Shown one piece after another: positions 43,687-53,105 of a stretch of 64,000 nucleotides of DNA. Made by a program: the position numbers and the translations under genes. The notes under the pieces were generated by a model. The model was not told the DNA's origin. It made no database searches and saw only the letters and a program-made list of their open reading frames with translations. Positions within the stretch are counted from its first letter, which is position 1, and each line of letters opens with the position of its first letter. The stretch comes from an uncultured Clostridia bacterium (GTDB lineage: Bacteria > Bacillota > Clostridia > Christensenellales > Borkfalkiaceae): contig CAKQME010000006.1 of NCBI GenBank assembly GCA_934254815.1, positions 62,001 through 126,000 on the forward strand. Reading direction: 5' to 3'.

Positions 43687-46434
43687 ATGAACACCGAAGT
43701 TAAACGCGAAAACTCAATATTATCGTTTTTTAAACGGAACTACGGCTATTTTGCCGCGGGTTTGATCGTTTTGGCGGTGTTTTTTATTGCCGAAGCGATT
43801 TTCGGAATTTTCCCGTTCGGCAAAACCATTATGGCAAGTTACGACCAACTCGCGCAGGTCTGCCCGATAATCGAACACTATTTCCGCGTATTAAGCGGCG
43901 AAAGCGGACTTTTCCACACCTTTTACTTAGGCGGCGGAATGGATATGTTCGGCATACTCGCCTATTGCACGGTAAGTCCGTTCACGCTTTTGTTCTTAAT
44001 AGGCGGGCAAGGCAACGCAGTTTATATGGTAAGCATTGTTCTGCCGCTCAAATGCGTTTGCGTAAGCGTTTCAATGCTATGGTTTTTAAGAAAACGCTTT
44101 CCCGTCATTCCGCAGTACGTCTTGGCGGGGTTGGCTTTACTTTATACCTTTTCGGGATATTTATACGTCGCTAATACCTATATAATTTGGGTAGACCTTA
44201 TGATATACTGCCCTCTCGTATTGGCGGGGTTTATATCTTTAACCGAAAAAGGCAGCGTAAAACTGCTTGCGGTTTCGCTTACGGCTATGTTATACGCCTG
44301 TTTTTCGATAACCTGCTTTTCGTTCTTTACGGTATTCCCTTTATTCCTTATATATATAATGATTGTTCTACCCAAAGAAGAACGCAGAGAAAAGACTGCC
44401 AAACTCTGCATTGCGTTTATTCTGGCGGTTGCCGCCGCCTTACCGATACTGTCGGCGGCTTTAAAAGCTTCGCGCGTCTCTGCGCGCGGAACGGGATTAT
44501 TCACCCGCGTTTTTGAAATTTTAAGCGAAAGCGACGTTAAAAAAGGAAAACTCTTCGAACATCTCTACGAGAAATTCACATATATCTTCTGCGACGCCGC
44601 GCTTGTAATTCTCACTTTCGTATACTTCATACGCTCTAAAGCCAAAGACAAACGCGCGGTATTTATGTTCGTCGCGTTGACGTTGCTTTTACTGCCCTGC
44701 ATAATCGACGAAAGTATGTTGCTGCTCAATATGGGTTCGTATTACAGCTACGCGCTCCGTTTCGGTTTTTTATCCGGGACGTATCTCACTTATGCCGCAG
44801 CTCTCGGAACAGAACAACTGATAACCGACGGCAAATGGGGTAAAATCAACGACGAAAACGGCGCGAAGAGTTATATCGGCGCGACCGTTGCCGCCGCGCT
44901 CACCGTGGGCGCGACGTTTTTCGCGGTAAGTCTTTTTACCTTTATATCCGATAAAAAATACGAGAATTTCGAAATAATAAAGCGCATTAAAGAACTGCTT
45001 TCCACCGAAGAGTTGCCGTTTAAAAACTTCTTCGCGTGTTTCGCCCATTCCGAGGGCGGACTGGAAGCCGTATTGTTGTTATTTTTAGTCGCGGTTATAT
45101 TTTTTGCGGCGGCGGCAGCGATATGCAAGCTGAAAATATTAAAGCCCGCGCAACTCGCGCCGTTTATACTCATAGTCGCGTTGTCGCAATCGGTATTTTA
45201 CGGATTCTCGCTCGTAAAGGGCGACAGGCAGGGCGGAAGCGGAGAAAAGCTCGGCTATTTTACTAAGATAGGCGACGAGCTTGCCGCAACCGACGACGGA
45301 CTTTATCGCGTAAAAAACTTCGATTATTACGTTTCATCCGATTCTCCTCTTATCACCGGTTTATACTCGCATACGCTTTTCAGCTCGATAGCGGACAAGA
45401 AAAATCTCACCATACCCGTAACTTACGGCTATCGCGGAAATTCTACAAACTCCACCAAGAGCAACGGCGGCGGAATGTTTTCCGATTCGCTCGTCGGTTA
45501 TAAATACGTCGTATACAAGCGGAGCGACGAAAGTTCGGCGCAGAGCAGATCTTACCTTAAAGCGACGGATATATCCGTAAACGATTATATTGTTTACGAA
45601 AATCAGGTATCGCTTCCTATGGCGGCGGTTATAGACGGGAACGAAGATATTTTCGACGACGCAAATCTCTACGCGCACCTCGACGGACTTCTTAAAGGTC
45701 TCGGTGGGAACGGCGCGACTCTTCTCGAAACGCGTATCTACGGCGAAAACGGAGATTTAAGCGTCAGTTTCGACGCGCCGAAGAAAAGCGATACGTTTTT
45801 CGTGACGTTCTTTCCCGAAGATATGAACGTTACGGGCGATACGGGCGTTAAAACTTACGGATACTCCGAGTCTGTACGGTATTTTACCGCAAATCTGAAA
45901 GCCGACGGGCTTACGGAAGAGGATATAAAAACCTATTGCCGCGCTTTTGCGATAAGACAGGACGAACTTAAAACAATTACCGCCAAAGCGAAAGACCGCG
46001 CCGCGGACGTAAAACTGCGCCGCAACGGTTTCGAAATACCGACTGTCACGGCGGAAAAAGGTCAATATTTTTATATGTCGTTCGCAAATCTCGACGGCTA
46101 TGAAATAAAAGTAAACGGCAAACGGGTAAATCTCAGAGACAACCTTTCCGACCTTATGTTCTTTCCTTTGGAAGATGGCGAAAACGTAATAACGGTCAAA
46201 TACAAATCGCCGTACAAAGCGATTATACTCGTTTCGGCGGTTGCAGGAGCGGCTGTTATAGTCGCCGTGTGGTTTATATACAGAAAAAAACCGAGGTTAT
46301 TCAAAGCTTGCGAAAACGCGCTCACGATAGCGGCGTATATACTCGTCGCCGCGCTTCTGGCGTTCTTCTTCGTATTCCCGACCGGTTACGGGCTATATAA
46401 ATTTTTCTTTAAATATTTAAAGTATCTGGTGTAA
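43687..46434 (+). CDS. YfhO-family polytopic membrane protein
   Basis: A 915-residue protein with roughly 12-14 hydrophobic segments, an early extracellular loop (SYDQLAQVCPIIEHYFRVL) and a large extracytoplasmic domain (about 500-840) before two more membrane spans. This is the layout of YfhO-type GT-C-like proteins, implicated in Firmicutes in glycosylation of lipoteichoic acid or other cell-wall polymers. The stop codon is one base before the aroF start, so it is co-transcribed with the shikimate genes; the functional reason is not clear. Confidence 0.85.
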   Translation: MNTEVKRENSILSFFKRNYGYFAAGLIVLAVFFIAEAIFGIFPFGKTIMASYDQLAQVCPIIEHYFRVLSGESGLFHTFYLGGGMDMFGILAYCTVSPFTLLFLIGGQGNAVYMVSIVLPLKCVCVSVSMLWFLRKRFPVIPQYVLAGLALLYTFSGYLYVANTYIIWVDLMIYCPLVLAGFISLTEKGSVKLLAVSLTAMLYACFSITCFSFFTVFPLFLIYIMIVLPKEERREKTAKLCIAFILAVAAALPILSAALKASRVSARGTGLFTRVFEILSESDVKKGKLFEHLYEKFTYIFCDAALVILTFVYFIRSKAKDKRAVFMFVALTLLLLPCIIDESMLLLNMGSYYSYALRFGFLSGTYLTYAAALGTEQLITDGKWGKINDENGAKSYIGATVAAALTVGATFFAVSLFTFISDKKYENFEIIKRIKELLSTEELPFKNFFACFAHSEGGLEAVLLLFLVAVIFFAAAAAICKLKILKPAQLAPFILIVALSQSVFYGFSLVKGDRQGGSGEKLGYFTKIGDELAATDDGLYRVKNFDYYVSSDSPLITGLYSHTLFSSIADKKNLTIPVTYGYRGNSTNSTKSNGGGMFSDSLVGYKYVVYKRSDESSAQSRSYLKATDISVNDYIVYENQVSLPMAAVIDGNEDIFDDANLYAHLDGLLKGLGGNGATLLETRIYGENGDLSVSFDAPKKSDTFFVTFFPEDMNVTGDTGVKTYGYSESVRYFTANLKADGLTEEDIKTYCRAFAIRQDELKTITAKAKDRAADVKLRRNGFEIPTVTAEKGQYFYMSFANLDGYEIKVNGKRVNLRDNLSDLMFFPLEDGENVITVKYKSPYKAIILVSAVAGAAVIVAVWFIYRKKPRLFKACENALTIAAYILVAALLAFFFVFPTGYGLYKFFFKYLKYLV

Positions 46435-46435
46435 A

Positions 46436-47422
46436 ATGATTATTACTTTAGACGAAAAGGCGAGCGCGGGCGAGCGCGACGAGCTGTACAGATTCATTAC
46501 GGAAAGCGGCTATTCTTTCGACAGGTTTTCGGAGGAGGGCATAACGCTTATAATCGTCAGAAACGCCGACGCCGCTTTCGACGCGGACAGAATAAAAGCT
46601 TTCCCCGCGGTTAAAAGCGTTAAACGCATAACGCCCGCGTACAAACTCGCAAGGGGCGAAAAAATATCGGTTAAAGTCGGCAAAACGAAAATCGGCGGCG
46701 GAAACCTTACGTTTATCGGCGGACCTTGCGCGATAGAAAACGAAGAAACCCTTTTCGAAACCGCGAAAGCCGTTAAAAAAGCCGGCGCGACCGTATTTCG
46801 GGCGGGAGCGTACAAGCCCCGAACTTCTCCGTATTCCTTTCAGGGTCTCGGCGCGGACGGGCTTAAAATGCTTGCCGAAGTAAAAGCGGAAGTCGGCTTG
46901 CCTACCGTATCGGAAATCGTGGACATACGAACGCTCGATTTCTTCGCGGAAGTCGATATGTTACAGGTCGGAGCGAAAAACATGCAGAATTTCGAGTTAT
47001 TGAAAGAACTCGGCAAATGCGGAAAACCCGTACTTTTAAAACGTGGGTTCGCAAACACGACGGAGGAGTTTTTAATGTCGGCGGAATATCTTCTGAACGC
47101 AGGCAACGAAAACGTCGTTTTATGCGAGCGCGGTATAAGAACGTTCGAAAACTGCTCTCGTTTCACCCTTGATGTCGGAGCGGTGGCTTATCTGAAAAAC
47201 GCGACCAAACTACCCGTCATCGTCGACCCCAGCCACGCGGCGGGCGTTAAAAACCTTGTCGAGCCGCTCGCGCTTGCGGGCATAGCGGCGGGAGCCGAGG
47301 GGCTTATATGCGAAGTCCACTCTTTCCCCGAAAAATCGCTGTGCGACGGCGCGCAGGCTATATCGCCCAAAACTTTTTCAGAAATAGTCAAAAAAGCCGT
47401 ATCTATAGGTAAAATATTATGA
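46436..47422 (+). CDS. aroF: 3-deoxy-7-phosphoheptulonate (DAHP) synthase
   Basis: First step of the shikimate pathway, condensing PEP and erythrose 4-phosphate. The 328-residue protein belongs to the class with an N-terminal ferredoxin-like regulatory domain (1-70) and an AroA-beta-type barrel: GGPCAIENEETL, RAGAYKPRTSPYSFQG, QVGAKNMQN and VDPSHAAG. There is no clear ribosome site of its own; the start is one base after the previous stop, which suggests reinitiation. Its stop overlaps aroB in ATGA. Confidence 0.95.
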   Translation: MIITLDEKASAGERDELYRFITESGYSFDRFSEEGITLIIVRNADAAFDADRIKAFPAVKSVKRITPAYKLARGEKISVKVGKTKIGGGNLTFIGGPCAIENEETLFETAKAVKKAGATVFRAGAYKPRTSPYSFQGLGADGLKMLAEVKAEVGLPTVSEIVDIRTLDFFAEVDMLQVGAKNMQNFELLKELGKCGKPVLLKRGFANTTEEFLMSAEYLLNAGNENVVLCERGIRTFENCSRFTLDVGAVAYLKNATKLPVIVDPSHAAGVKNLVEPLALAGIAAGAEGLICEVHSFPEKSLCDGAQAISPKTFSEIVKKAVSIGKIL

Positions 47423-48435
47423 AACAACTTACCGTAAAAGCCACATTAAGAAAATATAAAGTCCGTATAGAAGACGATTATCGCGACTTTCGCGGGTTTT
47501 TGCGCGGCGTTACCAAAGGCGAAAAAGTATGCCTTATCCGCGACGAAAACGTAAACGCCGAAGAGATAATCAAGTCGCTTAAAGGTTACGAAGTAAGCGA
47601 CTACCCGCTCGGCGGCGGAGAGAACGTAAAGACAGCCTCAAACTTTATCGCGCTTGCGGAATTTCTATATAAAAACGGGTTTTCGCGCGCGGATACGCTT
47701 ATAGCTTTAGGCGGCGGCAGTATAAGCGACCTGACGGGATTTGTCGCTTCGGCTTATATGCGGGGTATGAATTACGTCAACGTTCCCACCACCCTGCTCG
47801 GCGCGGTCGACGCGTGCGTGGGCGGAAAAACGGCGGTTGACACGGAGAACGGGAAAAACGTTTTAGGCGCGTTCTACCCGCCGACGGCTGTTTTTATCGC
47901 GATGAGCGAAATAAACAGTCTGCCCGAAAAACAGATTTTATGCGGGAAAGCCGAAATGGCAAAATACGCGCTTCTTTCGGGAGATATTTCAGCCGAAGAT
48001 TTAGGCGGAGCGATTACCAAAGAACTGATATATAAATGCTTAGCCGTGAAAAGGACTTTCGTCGAGCGTGACGAGTTCGATTTGGGTGCGAGAAGAGCCT
48101 TGAATTTAGGTCATACCGTGGCGCACGCCTACGAAACGGCGAGCAACTTCACCCTTTCGCACGGAGAAGCCGTGGCGCGTGGATTATATAAAATTATAGA
48201 CGTTTCCGCAAAATATTTCGAGTACAGCGAAGAAAAAACCGCAAGAATGAAGTTTTTGCTTTCCGCCGCGGGGTTCGACAAAACCTACGCCGAAGAATTG
48301 CCCTATTCGGATATTTCCGGTGACAAAAAGGCGGGCGACGGCAAAATCGAACTCGTACTGATAAAGGACGTCGGCAACGTAAAAATAGTAAAATTAAGCG
48401 TTAAAAAAGCCAAGGAACTGCTCGAATGGAAGTAA
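47419..48435 (+). CDS. aroB: 3-dehydroquinate synthase
   Basis: Cyclises DAHP to 3-dehydroquinate with NAD and a metal. The 338-residue protein shows GGGSISDLTGFVASAYMRG, VPTTLLGAVDACVGGKTAVD and the zinc-site region NLGHTVAHAYE ... LSHGEAVARG. It overlaps aroF by 4 bases and aroA by 10 bases. Confidence 0.96.
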   Translation: MKQLTVKATLRKYKVRIEDDYRDFRGFLRGVTKGEKVCLIRDENVNAEEIIKSLKGYEVSDYPLGGGENVKTASNFIALAEFLYKNGFSRADTLIALGGGSISDLTGFVASAYMRGMNYVNVPTTLLGAVDACVGGKTAVDTENGKNVLGAFYPPTAVFIAMSEINSLPEKQILCGKAEMAKYALLSGDISAEDLGGAITKELIYKCLAVKRTFVERDEFDLGARRALNLGHTVAHAYETASNFTLSHGEAVARGLYKIIDVSAKYFEYSEEKTARMKFLLSAAGFDKTYAEELPYSDISGDKKAGDGKIELVLIKDVGNVKIVKLSVKKAKELLEWK

Positions 48436-49652
48436 AAATCACTCCTTTCGCGGCAAGCGGAACGATTACCGCTCCGCCGTCAAAATCAGAGGCGCAACGA
48501 ATGATTATCTGCGCCGCGCTCGCTAACGGCTCGTCGTTTATCGGTAACATCGGTAATTCGGGCGACGTCAAAGAAACGACGGCTTGCGTAAAGAGTTTCG
48601 GCGCGGACGTTAAAATCACGTCGGACGGCGTAAACATAACGGGCGTTGCAAAGCCGCCCGAAAAAATCGAGTTGCACGTCGACAAATGCGGTTTTGCGGC
48701 AAGGGTTTGTCTGCCTGCGGCGTTGGCTTTGAGTTCCGAAGTGGAATTCACCGTCGGAGACGAGTTGAAAAAAAGACCGTTGCGCCCTTTGATTGATTGT
48801 CTTACGGCTAACGGAGTCGAAACAGACGGCGAAATTTACCGCGGACGACTGAAAAGCGGAGTTTATACAATAGACGGAAACGTGAGTTCGCAGTTTATAA
48901 GCGGCTTGCTTATCGCTACAGCCTATGCCGACGGAGTAAGCGACATTATCGTAAAGGGCGAAAGGGTAAGCGAAAATTACGTCGATATGACGATCGACGT
49001 TATGAAGCTTTTCGGCGCGAACGCAGAAAAAACTTCGGGCGGTTATCGCGTTTCCGGCGGTTATAAGCCGATAAAACAAATAGCCGTAAGCGGTGATTAT
49101 TCGTCGGCGGCGTACTTTTTGTCGCTGGGAGCTTTAACGGGCGACATAACCGTAAAAGGTTTACGAAAAGAAGATAAACAGCCGGATAGGGCGATTATCG
49201 ATATATTAAAAAAATACGGAGCGAATGTCGAACAAGGAGAAAACCATGTATTAGCTAAAAACGGAGAAAGGCAGACGATTGAATTTTCGTGCAAAGAAGC
49301 GCCCGACCTTGCGCCGATAGTCGCGGTTATCGCGGCATTTGCAAAAGGAAAAAGCGTAATTCGCCACACCGCCCGCCTTAAAGACAAGGAAAGCGACCGC
49401 GAACAAGGCATTATCGATATGCTGAAAGCCGCGGGCATAGAAGCGGAAAAAGGGACGGACGAAATAACGATATACGGCGGCAAGCCGAAAGGCGGGAAAT
49501 TCTCGCTCCCGCGCGACCACAGATTGATTATGGCTGCGAGCGTTTTAGCCGCCGCGGCAGACGGAGAAAGCGTTATAGAAAACGCCGAAAGCGTAGCCAA
49601 ATCATACCCCGATTTTTTCAAGGAGCTAAAAAATGTCGGTTTACAAGGGTAA
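48426..49652 (+). CDS. aroA: 3-phosphoshikimate 1-carboxyvinyltransferase (EPSP synthase)
   Basis: Transfers enolpyruvate from PEP to shikimate 3-phosphate. The 408-residue protein has the two inverse domains of the family: PPSKSEAQRM at the N-terminus (catalytic lysine), a Ser-Gln pair in SSQFISGLL, LKDKESDRE and DHRLIMAASVLA. The N-terminal motif differs from the E. coli-type DKSISHR. It overlaps aroB by 10 and aroC by 20 bases. Confidence 0.94.
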   Translation: MEVKITPFAASGTITAPPSKSEAQRMIICAALANGSSFIGNIGNSGDVKETTACVKSFGADVKITSDGVNITGVAKPPEKIELHVDKCGFAARVCLPAALALSSEVEFTVGDELKKRPLRPLIDCLTANGVETDGEIYRGRLKSGVYTIDGNVSSQFISGLLIATAYADGVSDIIVKGERVSENYVDMTIDVMKLFGANAEKTSGGYRVSGGYKPIKQIAVSGDYSSAAYFLSLGALTGDITVKGLRKEDKQPDRAIIDILKKYGANVEQGENHVLAKNGERQTIEFSCKEAPDLAPIVAVIAAFAKGKSVIRHTARLKDKESDREQGIIDMLKAAGIEAEKGTDEITIYGGKPKGGKFSLPRDHRLIMAASVLAAAADGESVIENAESVAKSYPDFFKELKNVGLQG

Positions 49653-50649
49653 AAAAATACGGCTCGAAATAACGGGTTCGTCGCACGGCGAAAAAATAAT
49701 AATGCGGCTTAAAGGGCTTAAAGGGCTTAGCTTCGATTACGCCGAAGTAGAAGATATGCTGAAAAGGCGGTCGGCAAAAGGCAAAGTCGGCGCGACGGAA
49801 CGCATAGAAAAAGACGAACCGAAATTTATCGGGGGCGTAAAAAACGGGCGCGTAACGGGCGAAATAGTCGCGGAATTTACAAACGGTAACGTCAGAAAAA
49901 GCGATTACGACGAACTTTACGGCAAACCCCGCCCGTCTCACGCGGATATCGGCAGATATTTTAAATCGGGCGAACTCGATTATTGCGGCGGCGGAGAATT
50001 TTCGGGCAGAATGACCGTCGCGCTGTGTCTGGCGGGCGCAATCGCAAAATCGGCGTTGAAAAAAAATTACGGTTCCGAAATAACGGCGCGGTTTACGCAA
50101 GCAGGCAAAGTCGCGGATGCAACCGAACAAGAGTATTTCGAAGAAATCGAGCGTGCGAAAGCCGACGGCGACAGCGTGGGCGCGCGGGTCGAGTGTATCG
50201 CTACGAACGTTCCCAAGGGGTTGGGCGGCGCGATGTTCGACGGGCTTGAGGGCAAAATCGCGGCGTTATGTTACGCTATACCCGCGGTAAAAGGCATAAG
50301 TTTCGGCAAAGGTTTCGGGCTGTGTTCTCTGCGCGGAAGCGAAGCGAACGACGAAATAACCGTAAAAGACGAGAAAATAACCTTTTTAAGCAATAACGAC
50401 GGAGGAATTTACGGCGGAATATCCTGCGGGGATATCTGCGTTTCGGTAGCTTTCAAACCGATTCCGTCGATAAAAAAGCAACAAAACACAGTAAACTTAT
50501 TAAACTACGAAAACGCAAAAATAAGCGTGAACGGCAGACACGACGTTTGCGCGGCGTTAAGGGCGTTACCCGTCGTCGAAGCGGCGGTAGCGCTGGCAAT
50601 TACAGACGAGGTGCTATATGAACGAAGCAGAAAGACAAGAAAAACTTAA
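49633..50649 (+). CDS. aroC: Chorismate synthase, diverged form
   Basis: Makes chorismate from EPSP using reduced FMN. The 338-residue protein is somewhat short. Several usual motifs are altered. The N-terminal GESHG is GSSHG, keeping the histidine. RPGHAD is RPSHAD. The region normally containing R-E-T reads GGGEFSGRMTVA. Position between aroA and the chorismate mutase gene leaves little doubt on function. It overlaps both neighbours (20 and 32 bases). Confidence 0.88.
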   Translation: MSVYKGKKIRLEITGSSHGEKIIMRLKGLKGLSFDYAEVEDMLKRRSAKGKVGATERIEKDEPKFIGGVKNGRVTGEIVAEFTNGNVRKSDYDELYGKPRPSHADIGRYFKSGELDYCGGGEFSGRMTVALCLAGAIAKSALKKNYGSEITARFTQAGKVADATEQEYFEEIERAKADGDSVGARVECIATNVPKGLGGAMFDGLEGKIAALCYAIPAVKGISFGKGFGLCSLRGSEANDEITVKDEKITFLSNNDGGIYGGISCGDICVSVAFKPIPSIKKQQNTVNLLNYENAKISVNGRHDVCAALRALPVVEAAVALAITDEVLYERSRKTRKT

Positions 50650-50896
50650 AAAATTAGAAGAGTACAGAACTTTAATAGACAAGTTCGACGACGTTTTCGC
50701 GCTCACTTTGTTGGCGAGAACGGCAACGGCAAAAGCGATAGGAGAAATGAAGCGGGAACTCAATATCCCCGTAGAAGACCCCGAACGCGAAAAAAAGGTT
50801 ATCGAGCGCGTAACCAAAGACAAGACGGAAGAAGAAAAACAAATCATTATCGAGTTTTACGATAAAATATTCGAAATAAGCAAGAGGGTACAATGA
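50618..50896 (+). CDS. Chorismate mutase, AroQ type
   Basis: Converts chorismate to prephenate, committing it to Phe/Tyr. The 92-residue all-helical protein resembles the small AroQ class: KLEEYRTLIDKFDDVFALTLLART in helix 1 and PEREKKVIERV in helix 2. It overlaps aroC by 32 bases and aroE by 4. Prephenate dehydratase and dehydrogenase are not in the window. Confidence 0.85.
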   Translation: MNEAERQEKLKKLEEYRTLIDKFDDVFALTLLARTATAKAIGEMKRELNIPVEDPEREKKVIERVTKDKTEEEKQIIIEFYDKIFEISKRVQ

Positions 50897-52116
50897 AAAA
50901 ATATTATCTTATAGGCAGAGACTTATCGCACAGTTATTCCGATCAATTACACAATAAAAGAGGTTTCAAATACGAACTGAAAGAAATCGAAGAGGAAAAG
51001 CTGGAGCGTTTCATCAAAAAGAAGAGATACAAAGGGCTTAACGTAACTATGCCATACAAAGAAAAGGTCATTAAGTATCTCGACGATATCGATCCGTCTG
51101 CGGCGGAGATAGGTTCGGTAAATACTATAGCCATAGAGAAAAGAAAAACGGTCGGCTATAATTCCGACCTGTTCGGATTTACCATGCTGTTAAAGACGGC
51201 GCACATAAACATAGACAAAAAAAATATAGTCGTACTCGGCAGCGGCGGAGTATCTAAAACGGTTTGCTATCTTCTGAACAGCCCGTATATCGGGGTCAAT
51301 AAGCTTACGGTCGTAAGCCGCACGGGAGAAATAAATTATTCTAATTACGCCACGCTTACGGATACCGAAATCGTCATAAACTGCACGCCCGTGGGCATGT
51401 ACCCCGACATATGCGCCCGCCCGATAGATCTGTCGGTCTTTCCGAAGCTCGAAAGCGTAGTGGACCTTATCTACAATCCTTACAGATCCGCACTCTTACA
51501 ACAAGCCAAAGACCTTAAAATTCCGCACACCGCCAACGGTATGTATATGTTTATAGGTCAGGCTCTGCAATCGGAAAATTTATGGAAAAACGGGCTTTTG
51601 AACACATTGGAAATCGAAGCCGAAGTCGCCGGAGTATACGCGTCGACCCTTAACGTAGTGTTTGTAGGCATGCCTGGCGCGGGTAAATCTTCGTACGCGC
51701 GCTCTTTCGGCAAAGCTTTGCAGCGCGAAGTTGCGGATACCGACGAAATGATAGAACAAAAATTCGGGCTGCCCGTAAAAGAAATCATAAGGCGTAACGG
51801 AATAGAGTTTTTCCGCGAAGAAGAGAAAAAGGCGGTACGCGAAGCCTGCGACAGGCGCGGAATAATAATTGCGGTAGGCGGAGGCGCGATTTTATCAGAA
51901 GAAAACAGAATAAGAATCCGCAGTAACGCACGCGTCGTATATTTAAAGCGTGACCTCGACAAATTATCCACCGAAAACCGACCGTTGTCGGAAACCCGCT
52001 CTTTAGAAGAAATTTACGCGGAGAGAAAAGATTTCTACGAAACCGTTGCTGACGAAATCATAGACAATAACGGAACTCCCGAAGACGGAATAAGACAATT
52101 GCTGGACGTATTATGA
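50893..52116 (+). CDS. Shikimate dehydrogenase-shikimate kinase fusion (AroE-AroK)
   Basis: One 407-residue chain appears to carry two consecutive pathway steps. Residues 1-about 245 are AroE: SHSYSDQLHN, NVTMPYK with catalytic Lys56, YNSDLFGF with Asp92, and the nucleotide loop GSGGVSK at 116-122. Residues about 253-407 are AroK: Walker A GMPGAGKSS (259-267), DTD at 282-284, GGGA at 329-332 and ENRPLS in the lid region. The linker is short. This makes the operon complete without a separate aroK. Overlaps of 4 bases on both sides indicate translational coupling. Confidence 0.93.
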   Translation: MKKYYLIGRDLSHSYSDQLHNKRGFKYELKEIEEEKLERFIKKKRYKGLNVTMPYKEKVIKYLDDIDPSAAEIGSVNTIAIEKRKTVGYNSDLFGFTMLLKTAHINIDKKNIVVLGSGGVSKTVCYLLNSPYIGVNKLTVVSRTGEINYSNYATLTDTEIVINCTPVGMYPDICARPIDLSVFPKLESVVDLIYNPYRSALLQQAKDLKIPHTANGMYMFIGQALQSENLWKNGLLNTLEIEAEVAGVYASTLNVVFVGMPGAGKSSYARSFGKALQREVADTDEMIEQKFGLPVKEIIRRNGIEFFREEEKKAVREACDRRGIIIAVGGGAILSEENRIRIRSNARVVYLKRDLDKLSTENRPLSETRSLEEIYAERKDFYETVADEIIDNNGTPEDGIRQLLDVL

Positions 52117-52538
52117 AAATACTCGTTTTAAACGGCGCGAACCTGAATTTTACCGGCATACGCGAAAAAACCGTTTACGGAGAAAAGAGTTATAAAACTC
52201 TGGTAAAAGAAATAAAAGCGCGCGCCGCCGCACGCGGCGCGCGCGTAAAAATCCGCCAGAGCAATCACGAGGGCGTTTTGGTCGACGAAATACAAAAAGC
52301 CTACAAAAAATACGACGGAATCATAATCAACGCCGGGGCTTACACCCACACGAGCATAGCTCTTTTAGACGCGTTGAAAGCAGTAAACCTCCCTGCCGTA
52401 GAAGTACATTTAAGCGACGTTTCCGTGCGGGAAGATTTCAGGAAATTCAGCTATATCAGTCTTTACGCCGAAAAAGTTATAATCGGCAAAGGTTTCGACG
52501 GTTATCTCGAAGCGATAGACTATCTGTGCGACAAATAA
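52113..52538 (+). CDS. aroQ: Type II 3-dehydroquinate dehydratase
   Basis: Dehydrates 3-dehydroquinate to 3-dehydroshikimate as a dodecamer. The 141-residue protein has LNGANLNFTGIREKTVYG (with the flexible-lid Arg and the catalytic Tyr), QSNHEG and INAGAYTHTSIALLDAL with the catalytic His. EVHLSD and REDFRKFSYIS replace the more usual EVHLSN and the R-x-x-F-R-H-x-S form. It is the last gene of the aro operon and is followed by a strong terminator. Confidence 0.93.
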   Translation: MKILVLNGANLNFTGIREKTVYGEKSYKTLVKEIKARAAARGARVKIRQSNHEGVLVDEIQKAYKKYDGIIINAGAYTHTSIALLDALKAVNLPAVEVHLSDVSVREDFRKFSYISLYAEKVIIGKGFDGYLEAIDYLCDK

Positions 52539-52553
52539 TTCAAAACAAAGTAA

Positions 52554-52590
52554 AACCGCCGCGTTTAAGGTCAACTTAAACGCGGCGGTT
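52554..52590 (+). terminator. Terminator of the aro operon
   Basis: A perfect 16-bp stem (52554-52569 with 52575-52590), 5-base loop, followed by TATT and preceded by AAAGTAAA. Confidence 0.85.
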
Positions 52591-52655
52591 TATTGCAGAA
52601 AATCAAATCGGATATATAAATTACTCTATAGGCAGTCCTCCAAAAAAATATATAA

Positions 52656-53078
52656 TCAACCGTTTACGGCTTTTTTGCCGAGTTCCATACATTCGGCTAA
52701 AACAACTCCGTCTGGAGCATTGTTAGCTATAAGTCCGTCGGCTATCATAACCGCGCCGTCCTCTTCTACAAGCGATTGCCAATTTCTCATCCATTCGCCG
52801 TCGCCCCAGCCGTAAGACCCGAACAAGCCGACTTTTTTACCTTTCAGCTTGCTTTCTACAGCCGTAAAATAAGGTGCAAACTCGTTTTCTTCGAGTTCTT
52901 CGCAACCCATTGCTGAGCAACCGAAGAAAATTACGTCGCTGTCGAGCGCACTTGCGTCCGCTTCCGCAACGGGAAGCAACAAAGCTTCTCCGCCCGCGGC
53001 TTGAACGCCGTCTTTTATAGCCGAAGCCATCGCCTCGGTATTGCCCGTTCCCGACCAATAAATTATAGATACTTTCAT
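52656..53078 (-). CDS. Flavodoxin
   Basis: A small FMN electron carrier, often replacing ferredoxin under iron limitation. The 140-residue protein has the FMN phosphate loop WSGTGNTEAM at residues 8-17, GCSAMGCEEL around the isoalloxazine loop and FGSYGWGDGEWM, as in clostridial flavodoxins. It lies 27 bases after the DUF3793 gene with an AAGGAGA site, so it is in the same operon. Confidence 0.93.
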   Translation of the reverse strand: MKVSIIYWSGTGNTEAMASAIKDGVQAAGGEALLLPVAEADASALDSDVIFFGCSAMGCEELEENEFAPYFTAVESKLKGKKVGLFGSYGWGDGEWMRNWQSLVEEDGAVMIADGLIANNAPDGVVLAECMELGKKAVNG

Positions 53079-53105
53079 TTTTTTATCTCCTTTTATAAAA
53101 TTATA

